From the NCBI GenBank assembly GCA_031272035.1, contig JAISUO010000076.1:1-34781 (forward strand): a stretch of DNA of 34,781 bases, given 5' to 3'. The stretch comes from Synergistaceae bacterium. GTDB lineage: Bacteria; Synergistota; Synergistia; Synergistales; Aminobacteriaceae. A program made the translations under genes and the position numbers. Below the pieces are notes generated by a model. It saw nothing but the letters and a program-made list of their open reading frames with translations. It was not told where the DNA came from and made no database searches. This document shows positions 15,028 to 23,140 of this stretch, in pieces (position 1 is the stretch's first letter; each line of letters begins with the position of its first letter).

Positions 15028-16439
15028 GGAAACAGAAGTGAGAGAAACAGGGAAAAAAAGCGAAAAATTTTTCAACACGGCGGGGCCGGTTATTCCGGAA
15101 GATCACTACATATTGGATCCTCTGCGCCGTGTCAGTTATGAAGAAATCTCCGACCTGATCGATCAGAAACGTTATTTCGTTCTGCACGCGCCCCGGCAGA
15201 CGGGGAAAACCACCTCTCTTCTGGCCATGGCCGGTCGCATCAACGAAGAAGGGCGGTATCGCTGCGTTTACATCAATGTGGAAGCCGCTCAGACGGCCCG
15301 CAGCGACGTGGCGGAGGGAATGCTGTCGATTCTGACCGAACTGAACGGGGCCTGCAGGGAATATCCGGAGGGCTCTTTCTTCGTGGAACCCGCGGAGCTG
15401 GTGAGGTCGAAGGGCGCTCATTCGGCTCTTTCGGTGGCGTTGCGGTAGCTGTGCGAAACGCTGGACCGGCCTCTCGTTCTTTTCATCGACGAAATCGACG
15501 CCCTCGTCGGCGATACGCTGGTCTCCGTTCTGCGTCAGCTTCGCATGATTTACGCGAAACGTCCGGAGCGGGCCCCCGCGGCGGTGATTCTCTGCGGCGT
15601 TCGGGACGTGAGGGACTACCGAATCCACCGGTCCGACGGGGAGATCGTCACAGGCGGAAGCTGCTTCAACATCAAGGCCGAATCCCTGAAGCTGGGGAAT
15701 TTTTCTCCGGACGAAATCCGGGAGCTGTACCAGCAGCACACGGCGGCCACGGGGCAGATCTTTCAGGAGGAAATTTATCCGAAGGTCTGGGAACTGACCT
15801 CCGGGCAACCCTGGCTGGTGAACGCCCTGGCCCGTCAGGCCACTTGGAAAATGCGGGAAAACCGTGACCGGACCCGCCCGATCACCCCTGAAATTGTCGA
15901 AGAAGCGGCGAAACGACTGATTCTGGAGCGGGCGACGCACTTGGACCAGCTTATCGACAAACTGCGTGAACCGCGGGTTCAGCGGGTTCTGGAGTCCCTG
16001 CTGGCGGGAGAGACCTGGCGGCGGGATCCCCCGGAGGACGACGTTCAGTACGTTCTGGACCTTGGACTTCTCCGTCGGGACGAAACCGGAGCCCTGGTGG
16101 TGGCCAACGGAATTTATCGGGAAATCCTGCCCCGTCAGCTTTTCAGCGTCATGCAGGACAAACTGGCGGGAGTTTTCCCCCACGCCCCCCACAGAGAGAC
16201 AAACGGCGCGCTGGATATGAGCCGTCTTTTGGCTGAAGACGATTCGTGAGAAATCTCACGGGCCGGAACGGGTTTTGTCGGAGGGGCTGGAGCAGACGGC
16301 CCGTTACGCCGACCTGTCCAACGCCTCCGAGGCCCATCTGGTCGTATGCGACCAGCGCCCCGATCGCTCCTGGGAGGAAAAAATCTACGACCACCTCGAT
16401 CGCTTCAACGACAGAGCGATTCACGTCTGGGGCATGTAA
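15023..16439 (+). pseudogene. Decayed AAA ATPase (AAA-like/PF14516-type family)
   Basis: The sequence reads as one protein family across three open segments. Segment 1 (15023-15448) has NTAGPVIPEDHYI and Walker A HAPRQTGKTTSLL, then a TAG at 15446-15448. In the same frame segment 2 continues with Walker B LVLFIDEIDALVGDTL, CGVRDVRDYRIH and SGQPWLVNALARQ, ending at TGA 16247-16249. Segment 3 is in another frame (to TAA 16437-16439): LSEGLEQTARYADLSNASEA, then HLVVCDQRP and SWEEKIYDH. This is the family's usual C-terminus. Between segments 2 and 3 the expected nuclease-like region with an E-x-K motif is absent. So there is a nonsense codon, a frameshift and probably an internal deletion. TAG ends other genes here (thioesterase, dppC), which argues against recoding. 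GTG 15023 or 15038 could start it. Intact members are thought to be ATP-binding proteins of unknown role. Confidence 0.82.
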
Positions 16440-16506
16440 ATGTAAAAAGGCGCAACCCTTTTAAGTGGCGTGTAATACCAATTTGCTTTCAATCGAGTGT
16501 TAATGA

Positions 16507-16540
16507 AGAAGCTAATGTTTGAATATCATTGCTTTTAGCT
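16507..16540 (+). repeat. Diverged direct repeat, copy A (downstream of the MFS gene)
   Basis: This 34-base segment begins AGAAGCTAATGTTT. It matches 26 of 34 bases of 17859-17892, in the same orientation, without gaps. Six of the eight differences are transitions. The two copies bracket the MFS exporter gene. Confidence 0.55.
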
Positions 16541-16544
16541 ATTT

Positions 16545-17780
16545 TTATACCGCGTCGGGCCTCACGTCTTTGACGTTGGGGAGGAAAACCGCCAACAGGC
16601 CCAGAAGCGGCAGATACGCGCAGATGTGGTAGACCATCTCCACGCCGTAAACGTCCGCCGTTCGCCCCAGAACGGCCGCGCCGATCCCCGCCATGCCGAA
16701 GGATACCCCGAAGAACAGCCCCGACACGGTTCCCACGTGGCCCGGAACAAGCTCCTGAGCGAAAACGACGATGGCCGCGAAAGCCGAGGACAGAATGAAT
16801 CCGATCACGAAGATCATCACGGTGGTCCAGGCCAGATCCAGATACGGCAGAGCCAGAGTGAAGGGCGCGGCCCCCAGAATGGAGAACCAGATCACGTACC
16901 GCCGGCCGAAGCGATCTCCCAGCGGGCCTCCCAGCAGGGTCCCCGCCGACATGGCGAACATGAACAGGAACAGACGCACCTGAGCCGCCTCCACGCTGAT
17001 GCCGAACCGTTGTTTCAGGTAGAAAATGAGATAGTTGTTGATGCTGGCGATGTAGAAGTATTTCGAGAAGATCAGGAGCAGCAGAATGGAGAAGACGCGG
17101 AGAATCGTTTTTCGAGGGACGGGATTGGCATGAACCTCCGCTGCGCGGGCCTTCGCTCCGTGAATCTCCTTCGCCTCCCAGCTGCCGATCCAGAGCAGGA
17201 GAACCATGGCCGTCAGAGGAAGCACGGAGAGCCAGGACAGGCTGTACTGGCCCCGTGGCATGATGATGGCCGCCGCCAGAAGAGGTCCGCAGGCCTGACC
17301 GGCGTGGCCCCCCACCTGAAAAATGGACTGGGCGAAGCCGAACCGCGCCCCCGCCGCCATGCGCGCCACCCGGGAGGACTCGGGATGAAAAACCGAGGAC
17401 CCCGTCCCCATGATGCAGGCCCCCAGAATGAGCCAGGCGTAAGCCGGCGCGGCGGAAATCGTCAAAATTCCCGACAGAGTGAGACACATGCCCAGGGCCA
17501 GAGAGCGGGGCATGGGGTGCCGGTCGGTGAAACGCCCGATCAGGGGCTGGAGCAGAGATCCCGTAATCTGGTAGGTGGTGGAGATCAGGCCCAGTTCGGT
17601 GAAGGTCAGGGAAAACTGCTGCATCAGCAGGGGGTAAATGGGAACCAGCAGCGACTGAGTGGCGTCGTTCAGAAAATGAGACAGGCTGATGACGGTCAGG
17701 ACCGGAAAATTCATCGCTTTGACGGGTGCGGCGAGGTTGCTTTTTCCTGTTTCCGGGGCAGTACAAGAATTCGTTTCCAT
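16545..17780 (-). CDS. MFS transporter, fosmidomycin-resistance (Fsr) family
   Basis: 411-residue inner-membrane major facilitator with about twelve hydrophobic segments. The sequence closely follows the Fsr family: SLSHFLNDATQSLLVPIYP in helix 1, LISTTYQITGSLLQPLIGR, the loop FTDRHPMPRSL, then GTGSSVFHPESSRVARMAAG and FQVGGHAGQACGPLLAA. Fsr proteins export fosmidomycin and related compounds; the natural substrate is generally unknown. The ATG at 17780 is chosen because GGCGG lies upstream; a TTG at 17819 in the same frame has no ribosome binding site at the right distance. It stands alone on the minus strand between two plus-strand groups and is bracketed by a diverged direct repeat (16507-16540, 17859-17892). 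Confidence 0.9.
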   Translation of the reverse strand: METNSCTAPETGKSNLAAPVKAMNFPVLTVISLSHFLNDATQSLLVPIYPLLMQQFSLTFTELGLISTTYQITGSLLQPLIGRFTDRHPMPRSLALGMCLTLSGILTISAAPAYAWLILGACIMGTGSSVFHPESSRVARMAAGARFGFAQSIFQVGGHAGQACGPLLAAAIIMPRGQYSLSWLSVLPLTAMVLLLWIGSWEAKEIHGAKARAAEVHANPVPRKTILRVFSILLLLIFSKYFYIASINNYLIFYLKQRFGISVEAAQVRLFLFMFAMSAGTLLGGPLGDRFGRRYVIWFSILGAAPFTLALPYLDLAWTTVMIFVIGFILSSAFAAIVVFAQELVPGHVGTVSGLFFGVSFGMAGIGAAVLGRTADVYGVEMVYHICAYLPLLGLLAVFLPNVKDVRPDAV

Positions 17781-17858
17781 AATTTCAATTTCCGCCTTTT
17801 CAAAAATTTTTGTATCCAACCCTTTGTGCTGCGCTCATGCCAACTCAGGTATCAGCAC

Positions 17859-17892
17859 AGAAGCCAATGTTTAAAGACCGTCGCTTTCATCT
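17859..17892 (+). repeat. Diverged direct repeat, copy B (upstream of the MFS gene)
   Basis: Partner of 16507-16540 (26 of 34 identical); begins AGAAGCCAATGTTT. See that entry. Confidence 0.55.
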
Positions 17893-18120
17893 GTATCCAG
17901 CTCTGAGTCTTTGATTTCGGACAAGCATTAACTGCTTCTCATTGTACCACCGATTTTTTTCCGACTTCCGCGTCAGTGGAGCAGAAAATATTGCAGGGTC
18001 AGTTGAAAAAGTAACTGCTTTTTTGCATAATTTATAATAATTGCCACTTATTTGCAGGACTGCTGTTATTTTTCAATTAATATTATCTAAAATAAACCAG
18101 TATTTTTATAAAAATAATGC

Positions 18121-18149
18121 TTGACAATAAAATATCCATGCAGTAGTAT
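18121..18149 (+). promoter_or_regulatory. Strong sigma-70-type promoter for the first peptide-binding protein
   Basis: Perfect TTGACA (18121-18126), a 17-base spacer and TAGTAT (18144-18149; 5 of 6 to TATAAT), in AT-rich DNA. Transcription would start near 18156, giving a leader of about 175 bases before the GTG at 18333. Confidence 0.75.
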
Positions 18150-18332
18150 TTTTTAAAATTAATTTTATTATTTAATATCCAAATAAAAAATATCCAAAAT
18201 AAAATATGAAAAATACCGTAAATCCCTGGCGCGCCTGAGAGGATTGGGAGAGGCTGTTTGTTCGGTTTGAGATGCTGTCCCGGCGCTTTTTTGGCGGATC
18301 TTTATATCCTTTGAATGGAGGAGGTAGTTACA

Positions 18333-19823
18333 GTGAAGGTAATGAAGTGTATTGTGGTTTTTGTGATTCTGGCGCTGCTCGCGGTTCCGGCGGCGGCGAA
18401 GGACAGGCTGGTGGTGATCGAGGAGTACGACCCCACGACACTGGATCCTATCGGCCACGACGATCTCCCCACTTCCCGGGCCTGCCATGAAATTTACGAT
18501 ACGCTGATCTTCGTGGACGACAGCTCCAACGTCACGCCGGGGCTCGCTGAGAAGTGGGAGTATCTCTCCCCGACGGAGCTCAAATTTTATCTTCGCAAAG
18601 GCGTGAAATTTCATAACGGCGACGAGATGAAAGCGAGCGACGTCCGTTTTTCCTTCCTGCGGGCCACTACCGAGGAAGGGGCAAAAATCCGGAACTACGC
18701 CCAGAACGTCAAGGATGTGAAGGTTCTTGACGATTATACTGTGGTCATGGAGCTGAAGGATCAGGATTCCTATTTCTTCGCCTCTCTCGCCCACGGCTGG
18801 GCCTCTGTTACGAGCGAAAAAGCCGTGAAGGCGGCGGGAGATTCCTACGGCATGCACCCCGTAGGGACCGGGCCTTTCAAGTTCGTGAGCTGGCAGAAGG
18901 GCCACAAATACGTGCTGGAGCGTTTCGATGATTTCTGGGGGCCGAAGCCCAAATACAAATACCTTGAGGTCCGCGCCGTCCCCGAACCCACCAGCCGCAC
19001 CATCGCCCTTGAAACCGGCGAGGCGGACCTTGTGTACCCAATTCCCCCGAACGATGTAAAGCGCGTCAGTGAGAACAAGGATCTCGTGCTCATTCGATAC
19101 CCGTCGAACACCGTCATTTACATGGGCTTCAACATGACGAAACCCCCTCTGACCGACATTCGCGTCCGTCACGCGATCTCCGCGGCCATTGACGTCGTGG
19201 CTATTCAGGCGGCGGTCTTCAGGGGCATCGGCTCGGCCCCCACCACTATAACTCCCCCGGGAATCCGATACTCGCTCAACGACAAACTTCTCCCTCACAA
19301 ACAGGACGTCGAACTGGCCAAAAAGCTCCTCGCGGAGGCCGGCGTGAAAGATTTGAAGCTGGAAATCTGGAGCAACGAGAACAAACAGCGCGTGGACTGC
19401 GCCACCATCGTCCAGGCCCAGCTCGAAGAGATCGGCATCAAGTCCGAAATTCGGGTGCTGGAATGGGGCACGTATTTGAATGGCCTCATGGAAAAGAAAC
19501 ACGACCTTTTCTTCCTGGGCACGATCGCGCAGGTGGCGCATCCCAACCAGCCGATTTCCAATCTTCTGGAATCAACCTCCGGAGGGGGCAACTATACCTT
19601 TACCCGCGACGCAAAGATCGACGAGCTGCTGCATAAGGGACGCGCCACGCCTATCGACGAGGCCGGGGAGATTTACGTCGAACTGCAGGAGTACATCAAC
19701 GAGCTGACCCCAATGATCTACTTTCAGGTCAACGAGTTCATCGGCGGGGCGCAGAAAAACGTGAAAGGCTTCGACCCCCGCGCGACGGGGTTCAACTCCT
19801 ACCGCAAAGTTTATTTTGAATAA
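18333..19823 (+). CDS. Peptide/nickel-type ABC transporter periplasmic binding protein (family 5), copy 1
   Basis: 496-residue secreted solute-binding protein of the DppA/OppA class. The start is the GTG at 18333, 8 bases after GGAGGAGG; an upstream ATG (18315) would sit on the ribosome binding site itself. The chosen start also aligns with copy 2 (MKVMKC against MKAMKF). A signal peptide ends near AVPAAA-KD, with no lipobox. Family motifs: YDPTTLDPIGHDD, YDTLIFVDD, LAEKWEY, KFYLRKGVKFHNGDEMKASDV and GTGPFKFVSWQKG, and HAISAAIDV in the second lobe. It is about as similar to copy 2 as close paralogues are, including long identical stretches such as EEIGIKSEIRVLEWG. No permease gene is adjacent; the only set is dppBCDF-like, 8 kb downstream. 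Ligand is probably a short peptide. Confidence 0.93.
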   Translation: MKVMKCIVVFVILALLAVPAAAKDRLVVIEEYDPTTLDPIGHDDLPTSRACHEIYDTLIFVDDSSNVTPGLAEKWEYLSPTELKFYLRKGVKFHNGDEMKASDVRFSFLRATTEEGAKIRNYAQNVKDVKVLDDYTVVMELKDQDSYFFASLAHGWASVTSEKAVKAAGDSYGMHPVGTGPFKFVSWQKGHKYVLERFDDFWGPKPKYKYLEVRAVPEPTSRTIALETGEADLVYPIPPNDVKRVSENKDLVLIRYPSNTVIYMGFNMTKPPLTDIRVRHAISAAIDVVAIQAAVFRGIGSAPTTITPPGIRYSLNDKLLPHKQDVELAKKLLAEAGVKDLKLEIWSNENKQRVDCATIVQAQLEEIGIKSEIRVLEWGTYLNGLMEKKHDLFFLGTIAQVAHPNQPISNLLESTSGGGNYTFTRDAKIDELLHKGRATPIDEAGEIYVELQEYINELTPMIYFQVNEFIGGAQKNVKGFDPRATGFNSYRKVYFE

Positions 19824-20068
19824 TAACGCGTCTAAAAGTTCGTAAAAGAACCGGATTTAGAGGAACAGGCGTCAAAAAGAGAGTCGCCGTCAGATACGGC
19901 CCAGGCTCCTGGATTTATAGCGTTGAGATTATTGTGCATTCTTCTCAATTCAGCCACGCAAATGTGCTATGATGAAGACGTTATAATTTTCAGGAGCTTC
20001 AATATTATTATAGGATTTTATTATGCGACTCCGCGCGCAGCGAAAATATGTGAAAGAGGTAATACGCC
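19824..20068. promoter_or_regulatory. Intergenic region with candidate promoter for the M20 gene
   Basis: 245 bases with no gene. Candidate -10 elements are TATGAT at 19968-19973, with a TG one base upstream (extended -10), and TATAAT at 19982-19987. Neither has a good -35. No terminator hairpin with a T-run is apparent after the binding protein gene. Base composition shifts to higher AT here. Confidence 0.35.
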
Positions 20069-21217
20069 ATGTTCAGCCAGTGTGACAGTTACTATGAGCG
20101 CATCGTTGCTCATCGCAGATATCTTCATGAGCATCCGGAGGTGTCGTATAAAGAGTTTGAGACACAAAAATACATTATTTCGACGCTTGAAGAAATCGGC
20201 GTTCCATACAAAACCTTTGAGGGCAACTGCGCCGTCCTGGCCATTGTAAAAGGCCACGCTCCCGGCAAAACCCTTGCGTTCAGGGCCGATATTGACGCGC
20301 TCGCAATCACTGAAGAAAACACGTTTTCCTATCGCTCAAAAAACGAAGGGGCAATGCACGCATGCGGGCACGACGGTCACACCGCGGTTCTGCTCGCTTT
20401 TGGCGAGCTTCTGAACAAGAATAAAGATAAATTTGGCGGAGAGGTTCGGTTGATTTTTCAGCACGCTGAGGAAGTGGGGCCGGGTGGCGCCGTTGAATTG
20501 ATAAAGGCGGGCGTTTTGGACGGGGTCGATATTATTTATGGCGCGCATACGAACGTGGTGGTGCTTGACGCCGGTCAGGCCGGTTACGTCGAAGGCCCCC
20601 CCTATGCGGCGGCCGATAAATTTGAACTGGAGTTTGTGGGAAAGGGAGGCCCCGCCAATCGGCCTCATCTGACGGAAGATCCCATACTCGCCGCTTCCCA
20701 CGCTGTGGTGTCGCTTCAAAGTATCGTCGCTCGCAACATCGATCCGCTCGAAAGCGCCGTGGTAAGCGTCTGTGTATTCAACTCGGGTTCGCTGACCAAT
20801 GTTTTCCCGACCTCAGCCAAACTCAGGGGTACGATCAGAACTTTTGACGAAAATATCCGCCAGTTCATCAAAAAGCGCGTGGGCGAAGTCGCCAAAGCCT
20901 CAAGCGATATGCACGGCACAGAGCTTCGATACACCCACCTGCAGGGTTATCCCGTCCTTGTCAACAACGCCGACGTCGTCAGACAGGTAAAGGAAAAAGC
21001 GCAGGAAAATGGGATTGAAATGGTAAAAATGGAAAAATCTCTTGGGGCAGAAGATTTTGCCTATTATGCTCAAAAAGTGCCGGCAGGATACTTTTTCATG
21101 GGTTGTAAAACAGAAAATCAAATGCCGGAGCACAGTCCAAAACATGATATTGACGAGCGGGGGCTGCTGACAGGCCTGAAGCTGTTTGTATCCTGCCTGC
21201 AATGTCATTGTAAATAA
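20069..21217 (+). CDS. M20 family amidohydrolase (N-acyl amino acid / aminoacylase type)
   Basis: 382-residue cytosolic metallopeptidase-fold enzyme of the M20D (AbgB/HipO-like) group. Metal-ligand motifs: RADIDAL (72-78), HACGHDGHTA (97-106) with C99 and H101, QHAEE (131-135) with the catalytic/ligand glutamates, GAH (H160), and a C-terminal HSPKHDIDE. These enzymes split N-acyl or peptide amides such as N-acetyl amino acids, hippurate or indole-conjugates. The ATG at 20069 has AGAGGT eight bases upstream. Codon choice and composition are noticeably more AT-rich than in neighbouring binding-protein and amidohydrolase genes, a sign of separate origin. Lying between peptide-binding proteins it may process imported ligands; the substrate is not readable. 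Confidence 0.9.
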   Translation: MFSQCDSYYERIVAHRRYLHEHPEVSYKEFETQKYIISTLEEIGVPYKTFEGNCAVLAIVKGHAPGKTLAFRADIDALAITEENTFSYRSKNEGAMHACGHDGHTAVLLAFGELLNKNKDKFGGEVRLIFQHAEEVGPGGAVELIKAGVLDGVDIIYGAHTNVVVLDAGQAGYVEGPPYAAADKFELEFVGKGGPANRPHLTEDPILAASHAVVSLQSIVARNIDPLESAVVSVCVFNSGSLTNVFPTSAKLRGTIRTFDENIRQFIKKRVGEVAKASSDMHGTELRYTHLQGYPVLVNNADVVRQVKEKAQENGIEMVKMEKSLGAEDFAYYAQKVPAGYFFMGCKTENQMPEHSPKHDIDERGLLTGLKLFVSCLQCHCK

Positions 21218-21341
21218 TTGGACCGGAGTCTTTTGGCCTTCTTCACAATGAAGCGTGGAGCAGGTTATAATGCCATATATTATCGTTCGCGGACAGAGTT
21301 CGTTCGAGTGAAAACACGACGGGTGTACAGGTGTATGTTAG

Positions 21342-21584
21342 ATGCGAATCATTGAATCGGCGAGAAAACATGGCGTATTGGATGACGATATCAAATATGT
21401 GTACGAGACGGCGACAAAAACCATTATTTTGCGGGATAACCCGACAAAGATAATGATTTTTGGTTTTGACAGGGTCGGCAGATGTCTTGAGGTAGGATAT
21501 ATTATTGATGATGAAGGCGAAGATGTCGTGATTCACGCGATGAAAATAAGACGATCTTACATAAAATATATGAATGAACAGTGA
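21342..21584 (+). CDS. Small toxin-like protein of a toxin-antitoxin pair (BrnT/DUF4258-like)
   Basis: 80 residues: an N-terminal ESARKHGVLDDDIKYV helix, two beta-rich segments (TKIMIFGFDRVGRCLEVGYI) and a C-terminal VIHAMKIRRSYIKYM. The pattern of a KHG-V-D-D-I start, a G-D-R-x-G-R-x-L-E-V core and a V-I-H-A-M end recalls small RNase-like toxins, often annotated as hypothetical or DUF4258/BrnT-like. The frame is closed upstream by a TAG just before ATG 21342, fixing the start; AGGTG lies 8 bases before it. The antitoxin gene follows with only an 11-base gap, toxin first as in brnTA. Composition is AT-rich like the M20 gene. Ribonuclease activity is inferred from superfamily resemblance only. 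Confidence 0.65.
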   Translation: MRIIESARKHGVLDDDIKYVYETATKTIILRDNPTKIMIFGFDRVGRCLEVGYIIDDEGEDVVIHAMKIRRSYIKYMNEQ

Positions 21585-21595
21585 GGAAGAATCCA

Positions 21596-21853
21596 ATGGC
21601 GGAATTGGGAACGTATCAGGGGCGTCCGATGACGCCGGACCTTGTCGAAGAACTCTCGGCGGAATTTGAGCGGGATTGGGACGAATCCGAGGTTATCGTC
21701 GCGTCAACGTCCCGCGGTAAAGCGTTGCGGGCGCTGCAGGCGCTGGAGCTTCCCATTGAGCAGATCGAGGCCCTTGAATGCCGTGCCCGACACGAACAGA
21801 AGTCGCTTACGTCTTATTTGCGGTCAATTCTGCAGAACGAACTCGTGGTTTAA
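21596..21853 (+). CDS. Cognate antitoxin-like protein with C-terminal ribbon-helix-helix-like segment
   Basis: 85 residues. The first 45 residues are acidic and probably flexible (LVEELSAEFERDWDESEVIV), the toxin-binding style of antitoxins. The end (LELPIEQIEALECRARHEQK then SLTSYLRSILQNEL) has the strand-helix-helix pattern of ribbon-helix-helix DNA-binding proteins. ATG 21596 has GAGGAAG six bases upstream; a GTG at 21581 overlapping the toxin stop (GTGA) is an alternative that would add five residues. Small size, order and tight linkage to the toxin-like gene support a type II pair that represses its own promoter. The function is inferred. Confidence 0.62.
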   Translation: MAELGTYQGRPMTPDLVEELSAEFERDWDESEVIVASTSRGKALRALQALELPIEQIEALECRARHEQKSLTSYLRSILQNELVV

Positions 21854-21869
21854 GAGCAACAGAAAACAG

Positions 21870-21900
21870 GGCGGCCGGATAAACGCAGGCAAAGGCCGCC
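21870..21900 (+). repeat. GC-rich inverted repeat downstream of the TA pair
   Basis: GGCGGCC (21870-21876) and GGCCGCC (21894-21900) form a perfect 7-base stem with a 17-base loop. No T-run follows, so it is at best a weak or Rho-assisted terminator. It lies between the TA pair and the convergent nitroreductase gene. Confidence 0.4.
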
Positions 21901-21992
21901 TCTGCTTTGGATTTTAACCTGCGCCTGAGGGCAATTTTCCCCTCTTTCTCCGTTGTCCTGTCAAACGGGATTGACGGAATTGTGCGATTCGC

Positions 21993-22769
21993 TCACAGCC
22001 ATATCGCGTCGGCCTTTTTTCTAGGAGCCGTGCGCAGGTACTCCACGGACGGGTAGCCGACCAGCATACTTGCCGCCAGAGGCTTTTCCGCCAGTTGAAG
22101 CCATTTTTTAGCGTCCGGACTGAGCCGCGTGGACCTGACCAGAAAGCCGTTGTACAGGACGCCCAGTCCCTGCGTTCCCGCGATGAGTTCCATGTTTTGC
22201 GCGGCCAGTCCGGCGTCCCATACGTTGTTTGAAGCGATGTAGAGCACGGCGGGCGCGTTGCGAAACAGGTAGTCGATTCCTTTTTCCTGACGCAGCTTCA
22301 CCAGGCGCTGTAAGGGCTTCGCTTCTTCCACGCCGGAAGCGACGGCGCTTTCGACGTCTTTCCAGACCATGCGTTTCAGGGAGGCAAGCCCCTCCTGCAC
22401 GACGATGAACCGGCAGCCCTGACTGTTGACCGCCGTGGCCGTATAGCGTCCGGCCTGAATGAGGGTTTCCAGCGTTTCCGGCCTGATTTTCCTGTCCAGA
22501 TAATGGCGGATGCTGCGCCTCGACCGGATGGCGTCAAACAGGGCGGACGTCGAAAGGGTGGAATCCATATCCCTGAGTTCCCGAACGTCGTCCATGTCGT
22601 ATTCCGGAATGGAAACCGCCTTCGTGGGGCAGATGGCAACACAGTGGCCGCAGTGGAGGCACTCGCCGGAATACACCGCCCTGTTATTTTTCAGGCTCAG
22701 AGTCATATAAACACAGTCTGCTGCACATTTCCCGCAGCCTATACAGACTTTTTCGTCAATGGAAACCAT
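21993..22769 (-). CDS. Ferredoxin-nitroreductase fusion protein
   Basis: 258 residues. Residues 1-50 are a two-cluster ferredoxin with both CxxCxxCxxxC motifs complete (C9, C12, C15, C19 and C37, C40, C43, C47), so two [4Fe-4S] clusters are expected. Residues 75-258 are an FMN nitroreductase domain: IRSRRSIRHYLDRKI, then TATAVNSQGCRFIVV, NAPAVLYIASN and ELIAGTQGLGVLYNG. Such fusions are common in anaerobes and pass electrons from a low-potential donor to flavin; substrates are usually unknown. The ATG is preceded by AAAGGAGG, the last of several tandem copies of a ribosome-binding-like unit (22776-22814). The gene stands alone on the minus strand. Confidence 0.92.
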   Translation of the reverse strand: MVSIDEKVCIGCGKCAADCVYMTLSLKNNRAVYSGECLHCGHCVAICPTKAVSIPEYDMDDVRELRDMDSTLSTSALFDAIRSRRSIRHYLDRKIRPETLETLIQAGRYTATAVNSQGCRFIVVQEGLASLKRMVWKDVESAVASGVEEAKPLQRLVKLRQEKGIDYLFRNAPAVLYIASNNVWDAGLAAQNMELIAGTQGLGVLYNGFLVRSTRLSPDAKKWLQLAEKPLAASMLVGYPSVEYLRTAPRKKADAIWL

Positions 22770-23140
22770 CTTGCCCTCCTTTATTTTTTCTCCTTTATTT
22801 TCCTTTTATTTTTTACCCTGCGTTCCAATTTTTATTTTCCTCCCGGGGGCAGAAAAGCGCCTCCGGGCCTTCTTCGGGCGAACTTTGCCTCAGAGAAAAT
22901 TGCAGTCAATATTGTCTGATTGTTTGTTTGTACAAATGAGATTTTAGTGAGTAAAAGACGAATGTCAACGATTTTGTATATCTTTTATATCATGCATTCA
23001 ATAATTAATATTTAAGGAAAAATATTATGAAAAATGTGAAAAAGTCTGGATTGAGTGAAACTAGTTATATAATAAAAAAGCTTTTGCGCAAAGTTATAGG
23101 AATATATTTTTATATTAATGCGATAAAGGGGGGTTGCGTA
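22770..23140. other. Divergent intergenic region, nitroreductase to amidohydrolase
   Basis: 371 bases. The left end holds a T-rich tandem repeat (see 22776-22814). A TTTGTACAAA palindrome lies near 22927-22936. The right end is very AT-rich (22970-23120) and likely contains the amidohydrolase promoter, with TATATT near 23111 as one possible -10. The amidohydrolase frame stays open upstream to an ATG at 23027, but the added 38 residues look like AT-rich non-coding DNA. No gene called. Confidence 0.6.
22776..22814 (-). repeat. Tandem repeat duplicating the nitroreductase ribosome binding site
   Basis: On the minus strand three units succeed each other toward the ATG at 22769: AAAAAATAAAAGG, AAAATAAAGGAG and AAAAAATAAAGGAG. 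Each carries an AAGG core; the last one is the actual site (AAAGGAGGG). Period 12-14 bases. Confidence 0.7.

Larger units (their letters stand above)
17781..18332. other. Long AT-rich divergent intergenic region
   Basis: 552 bases between the MFS gene (minus) and the first peptide-binding protein gene (plus). It holds copy B of the direct repeat (17859-17892), a strong candidate promoter (18121-18149) and a 15-base-period tandem repeat AATATCCAAATAAA (18174-18187 and 18189-18203). A GGCGCGCC palindrome lies near 18228, and the leader beyond the promoter is about 175 bases. AT content from 18001 to 18215 is far higher than in flanking genes. No convincing gene is seen. Confidence 0.7.

Noticed and set aside
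15446-15448. In-frame TAG as a recoded (read-through) codon
   Set aside because: TAG is used as a normal stop at 9112-9114 and at the end of dppC, and the same gene has a later frameshift and missing segment, so plain decay is simpler.
16445-16462. Terminator after the AAA remnant (AAAAGG/CCTTTT hairpin)
   Set aside because: Only six weak pairs and no real T-run beyond the stem; not called as a terminator.
17781-17819. TTG 17819 as start of the MFS exporter
   Set aside because: No ribosome binding site at proper distance; ATG 17780 has one and keeps the complete first membrane helix.
18315-18332. ATG 18315 as start of binding-protein copy 1
   Set aside because: It lies within the ribosome binding site; GTG 18333 aligns with the start of copy 2.
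23027-23140. N-terminal extension of the amidohydrolase from ATG 23027
   Set aside because: The sequence is AT-rich and unlike the family, and a strong AAAGGGGGG site sits at the right distance before TTG 23141.
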